NCBI GenBank assembly: GCA_910576335.1
Contig: CAJTIU010000024.1
Span: 19,409-83,408, forward strand
DNA from: Lachnospiraceae bacterium
GTDB lineage: Bacteria > Bacillota > Clostridia > Lachnospirales > Lachnospiraceae
Length of the DNA stretch: 64,000 nucleotides
Direction of reading: 5' to 3'
Made by a program: the position numbers and the translations under genes. Under the pieces are notes generated by a model, which was not told the origin of the DNA, ran no database searches, and saw only the letters and a list, made by a program, of their open reading frames with translations. Shown piece by piece: positions 52,877 through 61,426 of the stretch; the first letter of the stretch is position 1; every line of letters begins with the position of its first letter.

Positions 52877-52973
52877 ACTAATTGCATTAGTATTTTACAA
52901 TATTCAAACCAGCTTGTCAAGCATTCAAACAGATTTTTCTAATATAAGCATTGACTTTACTAATTTCATTAGT
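52877..52973. promoter_or_regulatory. Divergent promoters with two TetR operators
   Basis: Two copies of ACTAAT-N3-ATTAGT (52877-52891 and 52959-52973). The second exactly fills the 17-bp spacer between TTGACT (52951) and TAAAAT (52974) of the TetR promoter; the first lies in the leftward hydrolase promoter (TTGTAA ... TAAAAA). This gives simple joint repression of both genes. Confidence 0.8.
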
Positions 52974-53011
52974 TAAAATGAAAAGAAGAATAAATTAAGT
53001 GAGGAAAAATT

Positions 53012-53569
53012 ATGCGTGTGACAAAAGCAGCAGTTATACAAGCGGCATCCGATATAGCGGATAAAGATGGATTGAATAATGTTTCTCTAAAAGTTGTGGC
53101 AGAAAGACTTAATATCCGTACACCTTCTTTATATAACCATATTGATAGTCTTGAGGATTTACTTAGAGAAATTGCCCATAGTGGTATGCGAGCCATGAAT
53201 GAAAGTATGACGCAGGCTGCTATTGGTAAAACGGGTGATGTTGCAATCAAATCCGTTGGTATCGAGTACCTCAACTATATGATTAAACATTCTGGTGTTT
53301 ATGAAACAATTCAGTGGGCAACTTGGCATGGCAATGAAGAAACAGGAGAAATATTCGGAAACTATTTATCCCTTTTAACCACGCTTATCCACTCATGTGG
53401 CTTTAACCCAGATAGCACTAATGAAATATTGAACATTATTACAGGCTTTCTTCATGGTTACACAACTTTACAATTACGCTACGCCTTTTCTGAACCAGAT
53501 AGGGTAAGAAATGAGCTAAACACAGCTCTTGACACACTTTTAGTAGGTGTTCATATAAAATATGATTGA
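53012..53569 (+). CDS. TetR-family transcriptional repressor
   Basis: 185-aa repressor. The N-terminal HTH (AVIQAASDIADKDGLNNVSL, VVAERLNIRTPSLYNHIDSL, EDLLREIA) is typical; the C-terminal domain (TGFLHGYTTLQLRYAFSEPD) is the WHG-like type of ligand-binding TetR proteins. Divergent from the hydrolase, with two identical operators in between. Start after GTGAGGAAAAATT. Confidence 0.9.
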   Translation: MRVTKAAVIQAASDIADKDGLNNVSLKVVAERLNIRTPSLYNHIDSLEDLLREIAHSGMRAMNESMTQAAIGKTGDVAIKSVGIEYLNYMIKHSGVYETIQWATWHGNEETGEIFGNYLSLLTTLIHSCGFNPDSTNEILNIITGFLHGYTTLQLRYAFSEPDRVRNELNTALDTLLVGVHIKYD

Positions 53570-53587
53570 TAAATAGGTTTCTCTAAA

Positions 53588-53630
53588 AGAGCCGATGAGC
53601 TGTGAGTTCTCTCGCAAGTTCATCGGCTCT
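53588..53630 (+). terminator. Hairpin after the TetR gene
   Basis: AGAGCCGATGA / TCATCGGCTCT stem, 18 bases past the stop codon, no T-run. Related in sequence to the hairpin at 20442-20482. Confidence 0.5.
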
Positions 53631-53660
53631 GCGTCTTATGCGTCTGGCTCTTTGATGATT

Positions 53661-53819
53661 CTAATTTTTCTCTTTAATCAAAATTCCTACAGCCATAAAA
53701 ATAACACTTATAACTGATAATAGAATTATGATTGCAGTAGACAGTTGAATATTTATATAATTTGACAAGACAATAAAGCCTAAAATCAAATATCCTATTA
53801 TTGATAATATTTTTCCCAT
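53661..53819 (-). CDS. Small two-segment membrane protein
   Basis: 52-aa protein with two membrane segments (LSIIGYLILGFIVLSNYINI; IIILLSVISVIFMAVGILI) and a Lys tail. ATG 53819 has GGGAGG 7 bases upstream, just after the direct repeat copy 2 boundary. Function unknown. Confidence 0.6.
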   Translation of the reverse strand: MGKILSIIGYLILGFIVLSNYINIQLSTAIIILLSVISVIFMAVGILIKEKN

Positions 53820-53840
53820 ATCCGTCCTCCCGTTAAACTT

Positions 53841-54521
53841 ATAGCTATTACAAATGAATATTGCAGACATGGCGGTATCCTCCTATATACCGCCCCTGCT
53901 GATTGCTGAGGGTCATCTGGGGGTCTGCTTTTTAGCAAAAAGAAATAGCGGCCTTGATTACTCAAAACCGCCGAAGAAATCAGCTGTGCAGGAAAGCGCA
54001 CGGAATCCTCTGCCCGTCAGCGGTTTTTTTCTTTTCCCCGCTGTGGAGGCAGATGTTTGAATATGTAAGCTCACTTCATTCCACAAAGAACAGAACCCGC
54101 CGAATCAACTCCGGGATATTTACCGGGGAGGTGATATAGTCGTTCACGCCCTCATGCCGGTATTCATATTCCGTGAAAAGGTCGCTGTTCTCGGTGAGGA
54201 TAAAGAACGGCAGAAACCGGACAGGGGGATTCTTCATTTGGAACATCCCAGCCACCCGCCGCAGCGTATGAAACAGCTCCATTGCTGTGCCGTCCGGCAG
54301 TTCCAGATCGCACAAAATGAGGTCTGTTTCCTTATCCTCAAAAATCCGGCGCTTGGCGTCTGCAATCGAGGGAACCAGAATCAGGTCAAAGCCCTTTTGC
54401 AGCATAGCAGCCCGCAGCACTCCGGCGCTGGTATCTTCCGCATGGACAAAGAGCAGCGTATGAAAAGTTGGGGCCTTTTCACCGGATAGCTGCCGGTAGG
54501 CGTATTCCACCAGTATATCCT
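53841..54521. repeat. Direct repeat copy 2 (681 bp) encoding a receiver-like protein
   Basis: Second copy of 51346-52027. Together the two copies flank the hydrolase, TetR gene and small membrane protein gene. Copy 2 ends inside a DUF3267 gene fragment, copy 1 inside a KTR gene; both junctions follow the bases AGGATA. Confidence 0.8.
54076..54510 (-). CDS. Receiver-like protein, copy 2
   Basis: 144 aa from GTG 54510, differing from copy 1 at few positions (for example ITSPVNIPEL against ITAPVNIPEL, and LFTEYEYRHEG). Same retained Asp and same lost Lys. An in-frame extension upstream to 54552 comes from the interrupted DUF3267 fragment and is probably not native. Confidence 0.7.
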   Translation of the reverse strand: MEYAYRQLSGEKAPTFHTLLFVHAEDTSAGVLRAAMLQKGFDLILVPSIADAKRRIFEDKETDLILCDLELPDGTAMELFHTLRRVAGMFQMKNPPVRFLPFFILTENSDLFTEYEYRHEGVNDYITSPVNIPELIRRVLFFVE

Positions 54522-54600
54522 TTTTGCTGCATTTCAGAATTGAATTTTTCATCCGTTTTTCAAAAAATGCAAGCGAATTCTTCCCAATTTGAATTTATAG
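54522..54600 (-). pseudogene. DUF3267 gene fragment interrupted by repeat copy 2
   Basis: Reads DEKFNSEMQQKGY, matching EKISSEMQQKGY of the neighbouring DUF3267 protein, then switches to repeat copy 2. A second, related gene once stood here. Confidence 0.6.
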
Positions 54601-54609
54601 TATTCGTTC

Positions 54610-55233
54610 CTATTTCTCAAAAACTACAAAAGCACATTCGTAAGGATGGGCGCAATACAAACTTTCTCGCTTATCAGTTAATATACTTCTCAGTATAAGT
54701 TGAAAATCTCCGCCACCTGATAAAATCATGTATTCTGCCGCAAAAAACAGCAGTAACTGATTTGTCATCACCGCAGCCGCTGCACCTCCACCTCCTAAAA
54801 CCAATGTAGGCATAGCAGTTCCTAACAGATATTGCCACTTTTTCAACGGTTCGAAGCAAGTGCAATATGGAGATAAAGTACTCCTAACGATTCCGAAATC
54901 AATCGCATGAAAATGATTTTTTGCAAAAATCCCCCAGGTAATTCCATGTATCAGCTCATGCACGATAATCAGGCATAAAATAAGCAAAGGCAACGCCACA
55001 GCATATCCCCAGGAAATACCATCTAAATTAAAACTATTCACATTATTGTAGAGCCAAAATGTTAAAGCCATAAACGGTAACATGACTAAAAGAGCTAAAT
55101 ACTTTGCTTTTTGTGTATTGATAACCACATTTTTCATTTTATATCCTTTTTGTTGCATTTCAGAGCTTATTTTTTCAAAGTCATTTTTACGTTTCAATTC
55201 TTTTTCTGTTAATTTTCTTTTATCGTTATCCAT
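54610..55233 (-). CDS. DUF3267 family putative zinc metallopeptidase
   Basis: 207-aa membrane protein with four hydrophobic segments and the motif IIVHELIHGITWG (HExxH zinc site) at about residues 92-104, as in DUF3267 zincin-like proteins. GGGGAAAAVM lies in segment three. Function unknown; possible intramembrane protease. ATG 55233 follows GGAGGAATTATCT. Confidence 0.82.
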   Translation of the reverse strand: MDNDKRKLTEKELKRKNDFEKISSEMQQKGYKMKNVVINTQKAKYLALLVMLPFMALTFWLYNNVNSFNLDGISWGYAVALPLLILCLIIVHELIHGITWGIFAKNHFHAIDFGIVRSTLSPYCTCFEPLKKWQYLLGTAMPTLVLGGGGAAAAVMTNQLLLFFAAEYMILSGGGDFQLILRSILTDKRESLYCAHPYECAFVVFEK

Positions 55234-55259
55234 AGATAATTCCTCCAAATTTTATACGC

Positions 55260-55625
55260 TTATTCCATTGCCCGCATTTGTTCAATCAGGGATTGTTTTT
55301 CTGTCTGCGGATTGTCCAAACAGACAAGATCAGCTCCATTCCGAACAATACCAGAATGAATAGACCCATTTCCAAAACCGGGAATTTGTAAGGCATTACC
55401 TTTCCGGCAAAAATAGCAATGCTCATTTTTCTGCAAGCAAATATGGAAGCCGGAAGCCCAACGATCAGCGTCGCCAATGTTGCAAAGAGCGCATAGCACA
55501 ATCCCTCGCAGATGTATAAATAAAGCCCCATCGCAGCTATGTCCCGCTGGAGAAGTCCAGCGGAGATAAAACTCGGTATAATAGGGAGAGGCACTATTTC
55601 TCTTGTGAACTAAACAACGATTCAA
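55260..55625 (-). pseudogene. FtsX-type ABC permease C-terminal fragment
   Basis: About 110 residues with three membrane segments (EGLCYALFATLATLIVGLPA, FPVLEMGLFILVLFGMELIL) typical of the C-terminus of MacB/BceB permeases. The N-terminal 500+ residues are missing. A frameshift at the end separates WTIRRQKNNP from SLIEQMRAME. A CGGTATAAT repeat (55574) lies within its start. Confidence 0.65.
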
Positions 55626-55731
55626 ATACCGCAGTAGTTGAGTGTGATGTTATACCGAGTTTTCAGACCACAATCCCTTATGCCACAAGGATTTCTCCCT
55701 TTAATTCGGTATAATATTTTTCTCGGTATAA
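55574..55731. promoter_or_regulatory. Cluster of four CGGTATAA repeats
   Basis: CGGTATAAT at 55574, its complement TTATACCG at 55650, CGGTATAAT at 55707 and CGGTATAA at 55724. Two more copies (59043, 59064) precede the XRE gene at 59123. The motif includes a -10-like TATAAT, so binding there would block transcription. Confidence 0.55.
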
Positions 55732-55787
55732 CAAAGTAGCGTATTGATTGTCTATTTAAGCTGGTCTTAGACAAATCAAGCCTCGTG

Positions 55788-56237
55788 TTACCCTCTTTTT
55801 CCCAACTCAGTCAGTGCTTTTAGCGTGCCATCCAGGTTTTCCTTGTGCCAGTTTTTGAAGGAACCGGCAAATATGGTGGCGTAGACGCCGGAACTCCGCA
55901 GGTCGCTCAGCGCCGCTTGCTGGGTGGTCAGGCGGATGGTGTCCGATCCGGTGCGGATGGTGATGACCGTGTTGAGCTTATTGTCTCCCAGCTCCACCGA
56001 CTGGATGTCCCCATAGGGAAGGACAAGGGATACGTCTTTGCGCAAATTGCCCCATGTGGTGTTGAAGGGGAGCAGGACGATCTCGTGTTCACACATCTGG
56101 AGAACATAAAATTCCGAGTTAAAAAACGCCGCAAATTGTTCGCTCAGGTTTGCCGGGGCGTATTTGACGATGATGCAGCGGTCCTCCAGCGGCTTATATC
56201 CGGCCTCCTGGATAAATTTCTTGACTTCGTTTGCCAT
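55788..56237 (-). CDS. PH-like domain protein linked to an Agr-type two-component system
   Basis: 149-aa soluble, beta-rich protein (FAAFFNSEFYVLQMCEHEIV; LLPFNTTWGNLRKDVSLVLP; IRTGSDTIRLTTQQAALSDL) whose pattern resembles bacterial PH domains. GGAGGTACATAACC is placed at the start. It lies downstream of the response regulator gene in the same direction and may be a target or partner. Not firmly assigned. Confidence 0.6.
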   Translation of the reverse strand: MANEVKKFIQEAGYKPLEDRCIIVKYAPANLSEQFAAFFNSEFYVLQMCEHEIVLLPFNTTWGNLRKDVSLVLPYGDIQSVELGDNKLNTVITIRTGSDTIRLTTQQAALSDLRSSGVYATIFAGSFKNWHKENLDGTLKALTELGKRG

Positions 56238-56369
56238 GGTTATGTACCTCCTACATTGTTGAAGTTTATTTTGACGCAGACAAGAGCATACCACAATGCG
56301 GCCCTGCTGTGGGCAAATCTTCTTAGACGGCACAAATCGTTCTTGAATGGCAAAAACAAAGAGGGAGCC

Positions 56370-57107
56370 TCAGAAGCTCCCTCTCCATTTCTTCTTCAAT
56401 TCTGCCTTTCCGGTTCGGGACAGCAAACACGTTCTGCCTCCTACCCGGACTTGATTTCCTTTTCCATCTACCGCCTCAATTTTGTCCCATGCCGCCAGAT
56501 AGGCCCGGTGGACCCGGATAAACCGTCCGCTCAGTTCCTTCTCCAACTCGTTCAAACTGCCCACGAAATCCAGACGGCTGTCCGCCGTATGAAGATATAC
56601 ATGGTGCGCTTTGGGAGCGGTTTCAAAAAACAGGATGTCGGCCAAGGGAATGTGACGGGTTTCATCGCCCGTCCGCAGAGAGAACATCTCTGCCGGGTCA
56701 CGGCGTTCATCCAGCAGGCGGGCGTGGATCGCCTCCAGACAGCGGGCAATGGCGGGACCGGTCTGGTCCTCCTCCTTCACGATGTAGTCAAATGCCTCCA
56801 AATGGTATTGGAAGGTTTTCCATGCCAGATCGCCATAGCTGGTAATGTAGACCAGTGTTCCATGGGGGTCCCGCCGCCGCAGTTCCTGCCCCAGCGCAAA
56901 GCCGTCCCAAACTCCATCTTTCAAATCCACGTCCAGAAAGTAGACACCGCGCCGACTGTCCCGCGCCGTGTCCAGCAGTTCCTGAGCGGTAGACGCGGCA
57001 CATACTACGCTCATGTCGTAGTTTTCCATCAGAATTTTCCATTCCAGGGCGGTTTTGAGCTGGTGGCGGACGCTTTCTTCATCGTCGCAGAGATAGATTG
57101 AGATCAT
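56370..57107 (-). CDS. LytTR-family response regulator (AgrA-like)
   Basis: 245-aa regulator. Receiver: ISIYLCDDEESVRHQLK, phosphoacceptor YFLDVDLKDGVWDG, conserved Lys IVKEED. C-terminal LytTR DNA-binding domain: ADILFFETAPKAHHVYLHTA, FVGSLNELEKELSGRFIRVH and RAYLAAWDKIEAVDGKGNQV. It overlaps the kinase gene by 4 bases. It probably controls surface, export or bacteriocin genes in response to a peptide sensed by the kinase; no agrB/agrD-like peptide genes are visible in the window. Confidence 0.88.
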   Translation of the reverse strand: MISIYLCDDEESVRHQLKTALEWKILMENYDMSVVCAASTAQELLDTARDSRRGVYFLDVDLKDGVWDGFALGQELRRRDPHGTLVYITSYGDLAWKTFQYHLEAFDYIVKEEDQTGPAIARCLEAIHARLLDERRDPAEMFSLRTGDETRHIPLADILFFETAPKAHHVYLHTADSRLDFVGSLNELEKELSGRFIRVHRAYLAAWDKIEAVDGKGNQVRVGGRTCLLSRTGKAELKKKWRGSF

Positions 57108-58429
57108 GCGTTTTCCTCCACTGTCAATTTCTGAATAAACACGCCGTCTGCCCAGCTTGTGGACGCGGCCGCATGAGGATAGTCCTCCAAAATCCGCTGG
57201 TAGCCGGGCAGTCCCAATCCCCGTCCCTCTCCTTTGGTGGAAAAGCCCTCCGTCCAGATTTTATCCGGGTCGATGGCTCCGATGTAGGGGTTAGACACCC
57301 GCAGGGACAGCCTGCCCTTTTGAGACAGCAGGACGATCTCTACCCAGGGCGTTTCCGTTTCTGCTGCGGCCTCGGCGGCGTTGTCCAGCAGGATTCCCAG
57401 GCAGCGGGTGAAATCCCACACGTCCATCCCCACCCGCTCCATGGAGTAGATCGCTTCCAGGCGGCAGTCAATCCCCTTTTGCACCATGACCGCCAGCTTG
57501 GACAGCAGGAGGCTGCGCACCTGGGGGACGCGCACATTGCCGATTTGAGTAGACGCCCGAATTTTCTCTCCTATGCGCCGGTCAAAGCCTGTGTCCAGTT
57601 CCGACAGGGCGGTACGCAGTTGGTTCAGCTCACCCTCGTCCGCCTGCTCCGACAGCCCCGCCAACAGATTTTTGTAGTCGTGGCGGAAACTCCGTACCTC
57701 CTGGCGGATAATCTCCAGGTCCTGCTCGTAGAGTTGCTGCTGAGCAATAATATCCTGTTGAGCATCCAGTTTTCGGGTGTCATCAAGCCGCTGGGCCAGA
57801 TAAATGACCAGTCCCGCCTCCAGCACAGCCATGGCCAGCACAAGCACATAGTAGGGGATCAGATAGTCTGGCTGGACCCCTACCTGCAAAATCAGAAAGG
57901 CCTCCATAGCCACCTCCATGGCGAAAAGGAACAGAGCCGTCCGGCGCTGGCCGAAGCCCTCCTCCAGCAGAAGACGGAACCAGTGACCGAAACGCAGACG
58001 ATACAGCAGAAAGGCGGGGACCGGGACCATAATCAAGCAGACGGCCATCACTGCCGCGAAAGGGAGGTCACTGTATAGGATCAAGATTTGGGATAGGCAG
58101 GATGTGGCCATCTGGAACACGCCGCCCATGCACACAGCAGAAAAGGCCCGCCAGAATTCGGTCCGCCACGCCCACCGGACCCAAAAGGTACACATCAGCA
58201 GGATTGCGAATGTACCCATGCAGAAGCGGGCCATTCCGTGGTTGGGGAGAAGTGTATACAGGCCCGCCGCCAGCAGAGTGGCCAACAGCGGGGAGAGCAG
58301 GAGGGCGGGCAGTTTTTTCAGCACCTGCCGCCCTCGCATACCCATGATCACAAACAAGTAGACCGTCAGGACGGTGTGGGGAACCAGGGAACTTGTAAAT
58401 GAGGTCAGGTAATCCTCCAGTGTGAACAC
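57104..58429 (-). CDS. GHKL sensor histidine kinase (AgrC-like)
   Basis: 441-aa kinase. Six to seven N-terminal membrane segments (residues about 10-230) form the sensor as in AgrC/ComD. A coiled coil is followed by the H-box FRHDYKNLLAGLSEQA, the N-box ILLDNAAEAAAET, and the G-box GEGRGLGLPGYQRILEDYP. The GTG at 58429 is preferred, with AGGAGGTG 8 bases upstream; the GTG at 58438 lies within that site. Forms an operon with the LytTR regulator. Confidence 0.85.
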   Translation of the reverse strand: MFTLEDYLTSFTSSLVPHTVLTVYLFVIMGMRGRQVLKKLPALLLSPLLATLLAAGLYTLLPNHGMARFCMGTFAILLMCTFWVRWAWRTEFWRAFSAVCMGGVFQMATSCLSQILILYSDLPFAAVMAVCLIMVPVPAFLLYRLRFGHWFRLLLEEGFGQRRTALFLFAMEVAMEAFLILQVGVQPDYLIPYYVLVLAMAVLEAGLVIYLAQRLDDTRKLDAQQDIIAQQQLYEQDLEIIRQEVRSFRHDYKNLLAGLSEQADEGELNQLRTALSELDTGFDRRIGEKIRASTQIGNVRVPQVRSLLLSKLAVMVQKGIDCRLEAIYSMERVGMDVWDFTRCLGILLDNAAEAAAETETPWVEIVLLSQKGRLSLRVSNPYIGAIDPDKIWTEGFSTKGEGRGLGLPGYQRILEDYPHAAASTSWADGVFIQKLTVEENA

Positions 58430-58612
58430 AGCGGGCACCTCCTTTCTGCGGGGTATTATACCACATGGAGGGAATTTTGTCCACGGATAAGCCGATGATG
58501 CAAAGCCACAAAAATACTATGACCACCTTGAAAAACAAGGCTCAAACATTCCAGCTCCTCATAAAAAAGCACTCAGATGAGGGTGTCTTGTAGTTGCTGT
58601 CCTCTGAGTGGC

Positions 58613-58970
58613 TCAATTTGTTCCTAACGATAGAAGTGCCGGAAGATAGCGGCCTGATTGCTTTCGGAAATGCCCTTGCCAGTGTCGGCTACTTTGATCT
58701 CTGCATACATTTCCCACAGCACCACCGACACCGTAATTTTCCCGCCCGCCGGGGTATACTTCACCGCATTGTCCAGCAAGTTTCTCCGCTGCATACACAA
58801 TCCTACTCATAGCCTGCGCCACGGTATCAAAGAGGCGGCTCAGTTTCTTATCCAACTGGATCACGCCCGTTTCCAGCCGGGAGGTTTTCACAAGGACCTG
58901 AAAGAGAAAGTCCAGCTTATCCGTCTGGCTGCGGATTCCACGGATATCAAGTAATCGCCTTGCTGCTCGT
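58613..58970 (-). pseudogene. Histidine kinase remnant
   Basis: Minus-strand pieces: VLVKTSRLETGVIQLDKKLS (after a lost H-box), then in another frame LLDNAVKYTPAGGKITVSVV and IKVADTGKGISESNQAAIFR, the N-box and G1-box of an OmpR-partner kinase. About 30 codons are missing between them, and the rest of the catalytic domain is gone. Relic. Confidence 0.7.
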
Positions 58971-59042
58971 AAAATCCACCTAATTGCTCAAATAAAGAGT
59001 TTGGTTAGTGATACAAGGATAGCGTTTATATCTCACTAAAAA

Positions 59043-59072
59043 CGGTATAATCATACCTGTTAGTCGGTATAA
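59043..59072 (+). promoter_or_regulatory. Two CGGTATAAT direct repeats upstream of the XRE gene
   Basis: CGGTATAAT at 59043-59051 and 59064-59072, 21 bp (two helical turns) apart, 50-80 bases before the XRE start. Spacing on one DNA face suits cooperative binding by the regulator it precedes. Confidence 0.6.
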
Positions 59073-59122
59073 TAAGGTTATTCCTTTGCGTAAATCGGCA
59101 CGATAGAATATACTTGAGGTGA

Positions 59123-59485
59123 ATGATTATGCCGATTGATGATTTAACCGCTTTAGGGCAAAAAATGAGGGAAGCCCGAAAAGGAAAAAGCCTGACACAG
59201 CAGGAGCTTTCTGATTTGAGCCATGTATCTGTAAAGCAGATTGCCAAGATTGAAAAAGGGCAGATGAATCCGTCCTTTTTGATTTTGAAGGCACTGGCAA
59301 AGGTACTGCCGATTTCTCTGGATTCTTTAATCAATCCAGATGTTTCCCCGGAAGATGAGGGAGCCGGTCAGATGAAGATGTTGTATTGCAGCTGCCCGTC
59401 AGAAATGCGTGAAACCCTCTTGCACCATACGCAGGAAACCATGAAAGAACTAACCGAACTATCCGAGAAATTTGAAACGAATTGA
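59123..59485 (+). CDS. XRE-family transcriptional regulator
   Basis: 120-aa protein (ATG start at 59129 or 59123). Cro/CI HTH: DLTALGQKMREARKGKSLTQ, QELSDLSHVSVKQIAKIEKG, ILKALAKVLPISLDSLI. The C-terminal half (MRETLLHHTQETMKELTELS) is helical and may dimerise. Probably binds the CGGTATAAT repeats upstream. RBS TTGAGGTGAATG. A terminator follows. Confidence 0.87.
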   Translation: MIMPIDDLTALGQKMREARKGKSLTQQELSDLSHVSVKQIAKIEKGQMNPSFLILKALAKVLPISLDSLINPDVSPEDEGAGQMKMLYCSCPSEMRETLLHHTQETMKELTELSEKFETN

Positions 59486-59520
59486 GCTGGTGAGTGAATT
59501 TAACAAATTCCTCACCAGCT
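59485..59520 (+). terminator. Terminator after the XRE gene
   Basis: 10-bp stem AGCTGGTGAG / CTCACCAGCT followed by TTGTTCTTTTT. A second perfect hairpin (GGTTATCCCG / CGGGATAACC, 59544-59566) follows, and GC-rich non-coding bases lead to the relaxase end. Confidence 0.8.
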
Positions 59521-59728
59521 TTGTTCTTTTTCGAGAAAAAGAAGGTTATCCCGTTCCGGGATAACCGTGGCAAGCAATGCCCCAGGATAGCCATTCGGCT
59601 CCTGGCGCTGCTTGTTGGGGATTCCCCAAGCCCCTTTTGAACACAGAATTTCATTCTGTGGCTGCGCGTTCTTTCGGAACGCTTTTCACCTGCCTGCGGC
59701 GGTGAGAAAATGCGAAAAAACAGGCGCG

Positions 59729-61147
59729 TCAGCGATCCTGCCCCTGTTCCTTTTCCCGGTCATTCTGGCGTTCCTCCCCGTATCCCATCAGCCGGTCCAC
59801 GTTGGCTTTCGCGGCCAGCAGTTCCCGCATTTCCTCGCGGGAGCGCCGGTACTCGGCATAGTCTTTTTTCTTTCCTTCCAACAATGTTGCGTACTCGGCC
59901 TGCAAGCTCTTGACGGTGGGCAGCTTATTGATACCCAAATCGTCAAATGCCTGTTTTGCCGCCTTGTGGAGCAGAATATCCGCTTCATGTTCCGCTAAAA
60001 ATTTCTTGGAATATCCCGCCTTGCGGTAGGCCGCATAGACCTCGCGGGTTTTCACATAATTGATGATGTGGGTCCGCAGTACGGCTATCTCCGCCATGCG
60101 GGTTTCCGCCGCCTTGATCTGTGCCGACAGCTCATTGTGGCGGGTGGTAGCAGCAGCCGCTTTTTCTTCCAAGACTGCGTATTCCAGCAGGCCATGCTCG
60201 GTGAGGTAGTTCATTGTCTGCGCCATCTGTTTGAGATTAAATACCTTTGCCCAGCGCGCGTAGCCAGCGCCTTTTCCGGCCTGCAATTTCTCCTGAATAT
60301 CCACCAGAAGATTGACCTTGGGCGGCTCTGATTGAACAGCCGCTTTCTTTCTTGGGGTATGCTCTTTTTCCCCAGCCAGTACCGCCCGGATTTCATCTTC
60401 GCTGTACCCTTGTCCCAGCTTTTCATCCATGCGGGCAACATTCTTCCAGCCGGGGGCTTTGAGCCGGATTGCCTGTCCCCGGCGTGACACCTCACAACCC
60501 ATTTCCGCAAGCAGCTTTAACAGCCCGTCAAAGTCTGCCGGTTTCTGTTCTAATGCCTGGTCAATCATCACGCGGAGCTGTTCCCGGTGAGAGGGCTTCG
60601 CCTGATCCCCCAGCCATTTGTTGTAGCTTTTTCCATGCGGTTTTGGGTCCTCTACAATGGAATAGCCGTTCTCAACGCAGATGGTATCGTTGAGCCGCCG
60701 GACCGCGCGGGTACTGCCCCAAAAGTTTCGGAATTTCCGGTCACAGTTCAGATTGACCGCGTTCCAGATGATGTGGTTATGGATATGGGACTTGTCGATA
60801 TGGGTACAGACCACAAAGGCGTGACTGCCCTTGGTGAACCGCTTTGCAAACTCCACGCCCAGCCGGTTAGCTTCTTCCGGGGTAATCTCGCCGGGGACAA
60901 AGGACTGCCGGACATGGTAGGCCAGCACATCGTCCGCGCCCCGTACCCGCCCGGTGGTGGAAATGTACTCCCGTTTTGCCAGCAGAAACTCGGCGTCGGC
61001 TACCCGGCTGTCACACGCAAAGTCGGTGACGAGCCTGCCGTTATCTGTCTTTTGCGGGTTGGATACATAGTCGATAATGTCACTGACCGCCTGACTTTCG
61101 GTGCGGCCTTTGCCAATGTGCAGCGGCATGATGCGTGTGGTTGCCAT
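59729..61147 (-). CDS. Relaxase/mobilisation nuclease
   Basis: 472-aa relaxase. Residues 1-240 form the nuclease domain: ATTRIMPLHIGKGRTESQAV, a likely catalytic Tyr region (SDIIDYVSNP), then the His triad HAFVVCTHIDKSHIHNHIIW. The C-terminal half is a long coiled coil (TRHNELSAQIKAAETRMAEI; RRSREEMRELLAAKANVDRL). It would nick an oriT and pilot DNA transfer. GGAGGATTCCATC precedes the ATG. No full set of T4SS genes is present here, so it would rely on another element. Confidence 0.9.
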   Translation of the reverse strand: MATTRIMPLHIGKGRTESQAVSDIIDYVSNPQKTDNGRLVTDFACDSRVADAEFLLAKREYISTTGRVRGADDVLAYHVRQSFVPGEITPEEANRLGVEFAKRFTKGSHAFVVCTHIDKSHIHNHIIWNAVNLNCDRKFRNFWGSTRAVRRLNDTICVENGYSIVEDPKPHGKSYNKWLGDQAKPSHREQLRVMIDQALEQKPADFDGLLKLLAEMGCEVSRRGQAIRLKAPGWKNVARMDEKLGQGYSEDEIRAVLAGEKEHTPRKKAAVQSEPPKVNLLVDIQEKLQAGKGAGYARWAKVFNLKQMAQTMNYLTEHGLLEYAVLEEKAAAATTRHNELSAQIKAAETRMAEIAVLRTHIINYVKTREVYAAYRKAGYSKKFLAEHEADILLHKAAKQAFDDLGINKLPTVKSLQAEYATLLEGKKKDYAEYRRSREEMRELLAAKANVDRLMGYGEERQNDREKEQGQDR

Positions 61148-61204
61148 GATGGAATCCTCCCTTCATAACAAAACGGCCTGCATACGCAGACCGCTTGTTT
61201 CTTT

Positions 61205-61426
61205 TTATTCACCATTTTTATATTGGATGACCGGAATCTGTCTGACCTTTTTTCCAATGGTCCGGCGTTCTAACGCAAAAACCATATCGCTGGTGCGCTC
61301 AAAAAACCCGATGTCTTTTTTCCAGCTTATCCCGCATTTACAATGCTGCAAGCCGATAAACTGCTGTTTCATTTTTCTGCCGCAGCCGGGGCAGACTTTA
61401 TTACTGGTTCCCATCGTTTTTGTCAT
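61205..61426 (-). CDS. Zinc-ribbon protein of the mobilisation region
   Basis: 73-aa protein with VCPGCGRKMKQQFIGLQHCKC (two Cys pairs, zinc ribbon) and a basic C-terminus (ERRTIGKKVRQIPVIQYKNG). The start overlaps the end of the fusion gene by 26 bases. Small zinc-ribbon proteins accompany relaxase genes in several Clostridia elements; role unknown. Confidence 0.65.
   Translation of the reverse strand: MTKTMGTSNKVCPGCGRKMKQQFIGLQHCKCGISWKKDIGFFERTSDMVFALERRTIGKKVRQIPVIQYKNGE

Noticed and set aside
55845..57101. 418-aa plus-strand frame opposite the LytTR regulator and PH-like genes
   Set aside because: Antisense of two genes with clear motifs and RBS; no domain recognised in it.
58068..58538. 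156-aa minus-strand frame overlapping the AgrC-like gene
   Set aside because: It lies in another frame of the kinase gene, has no RBS and a composition caused by the GC-rich overlap.
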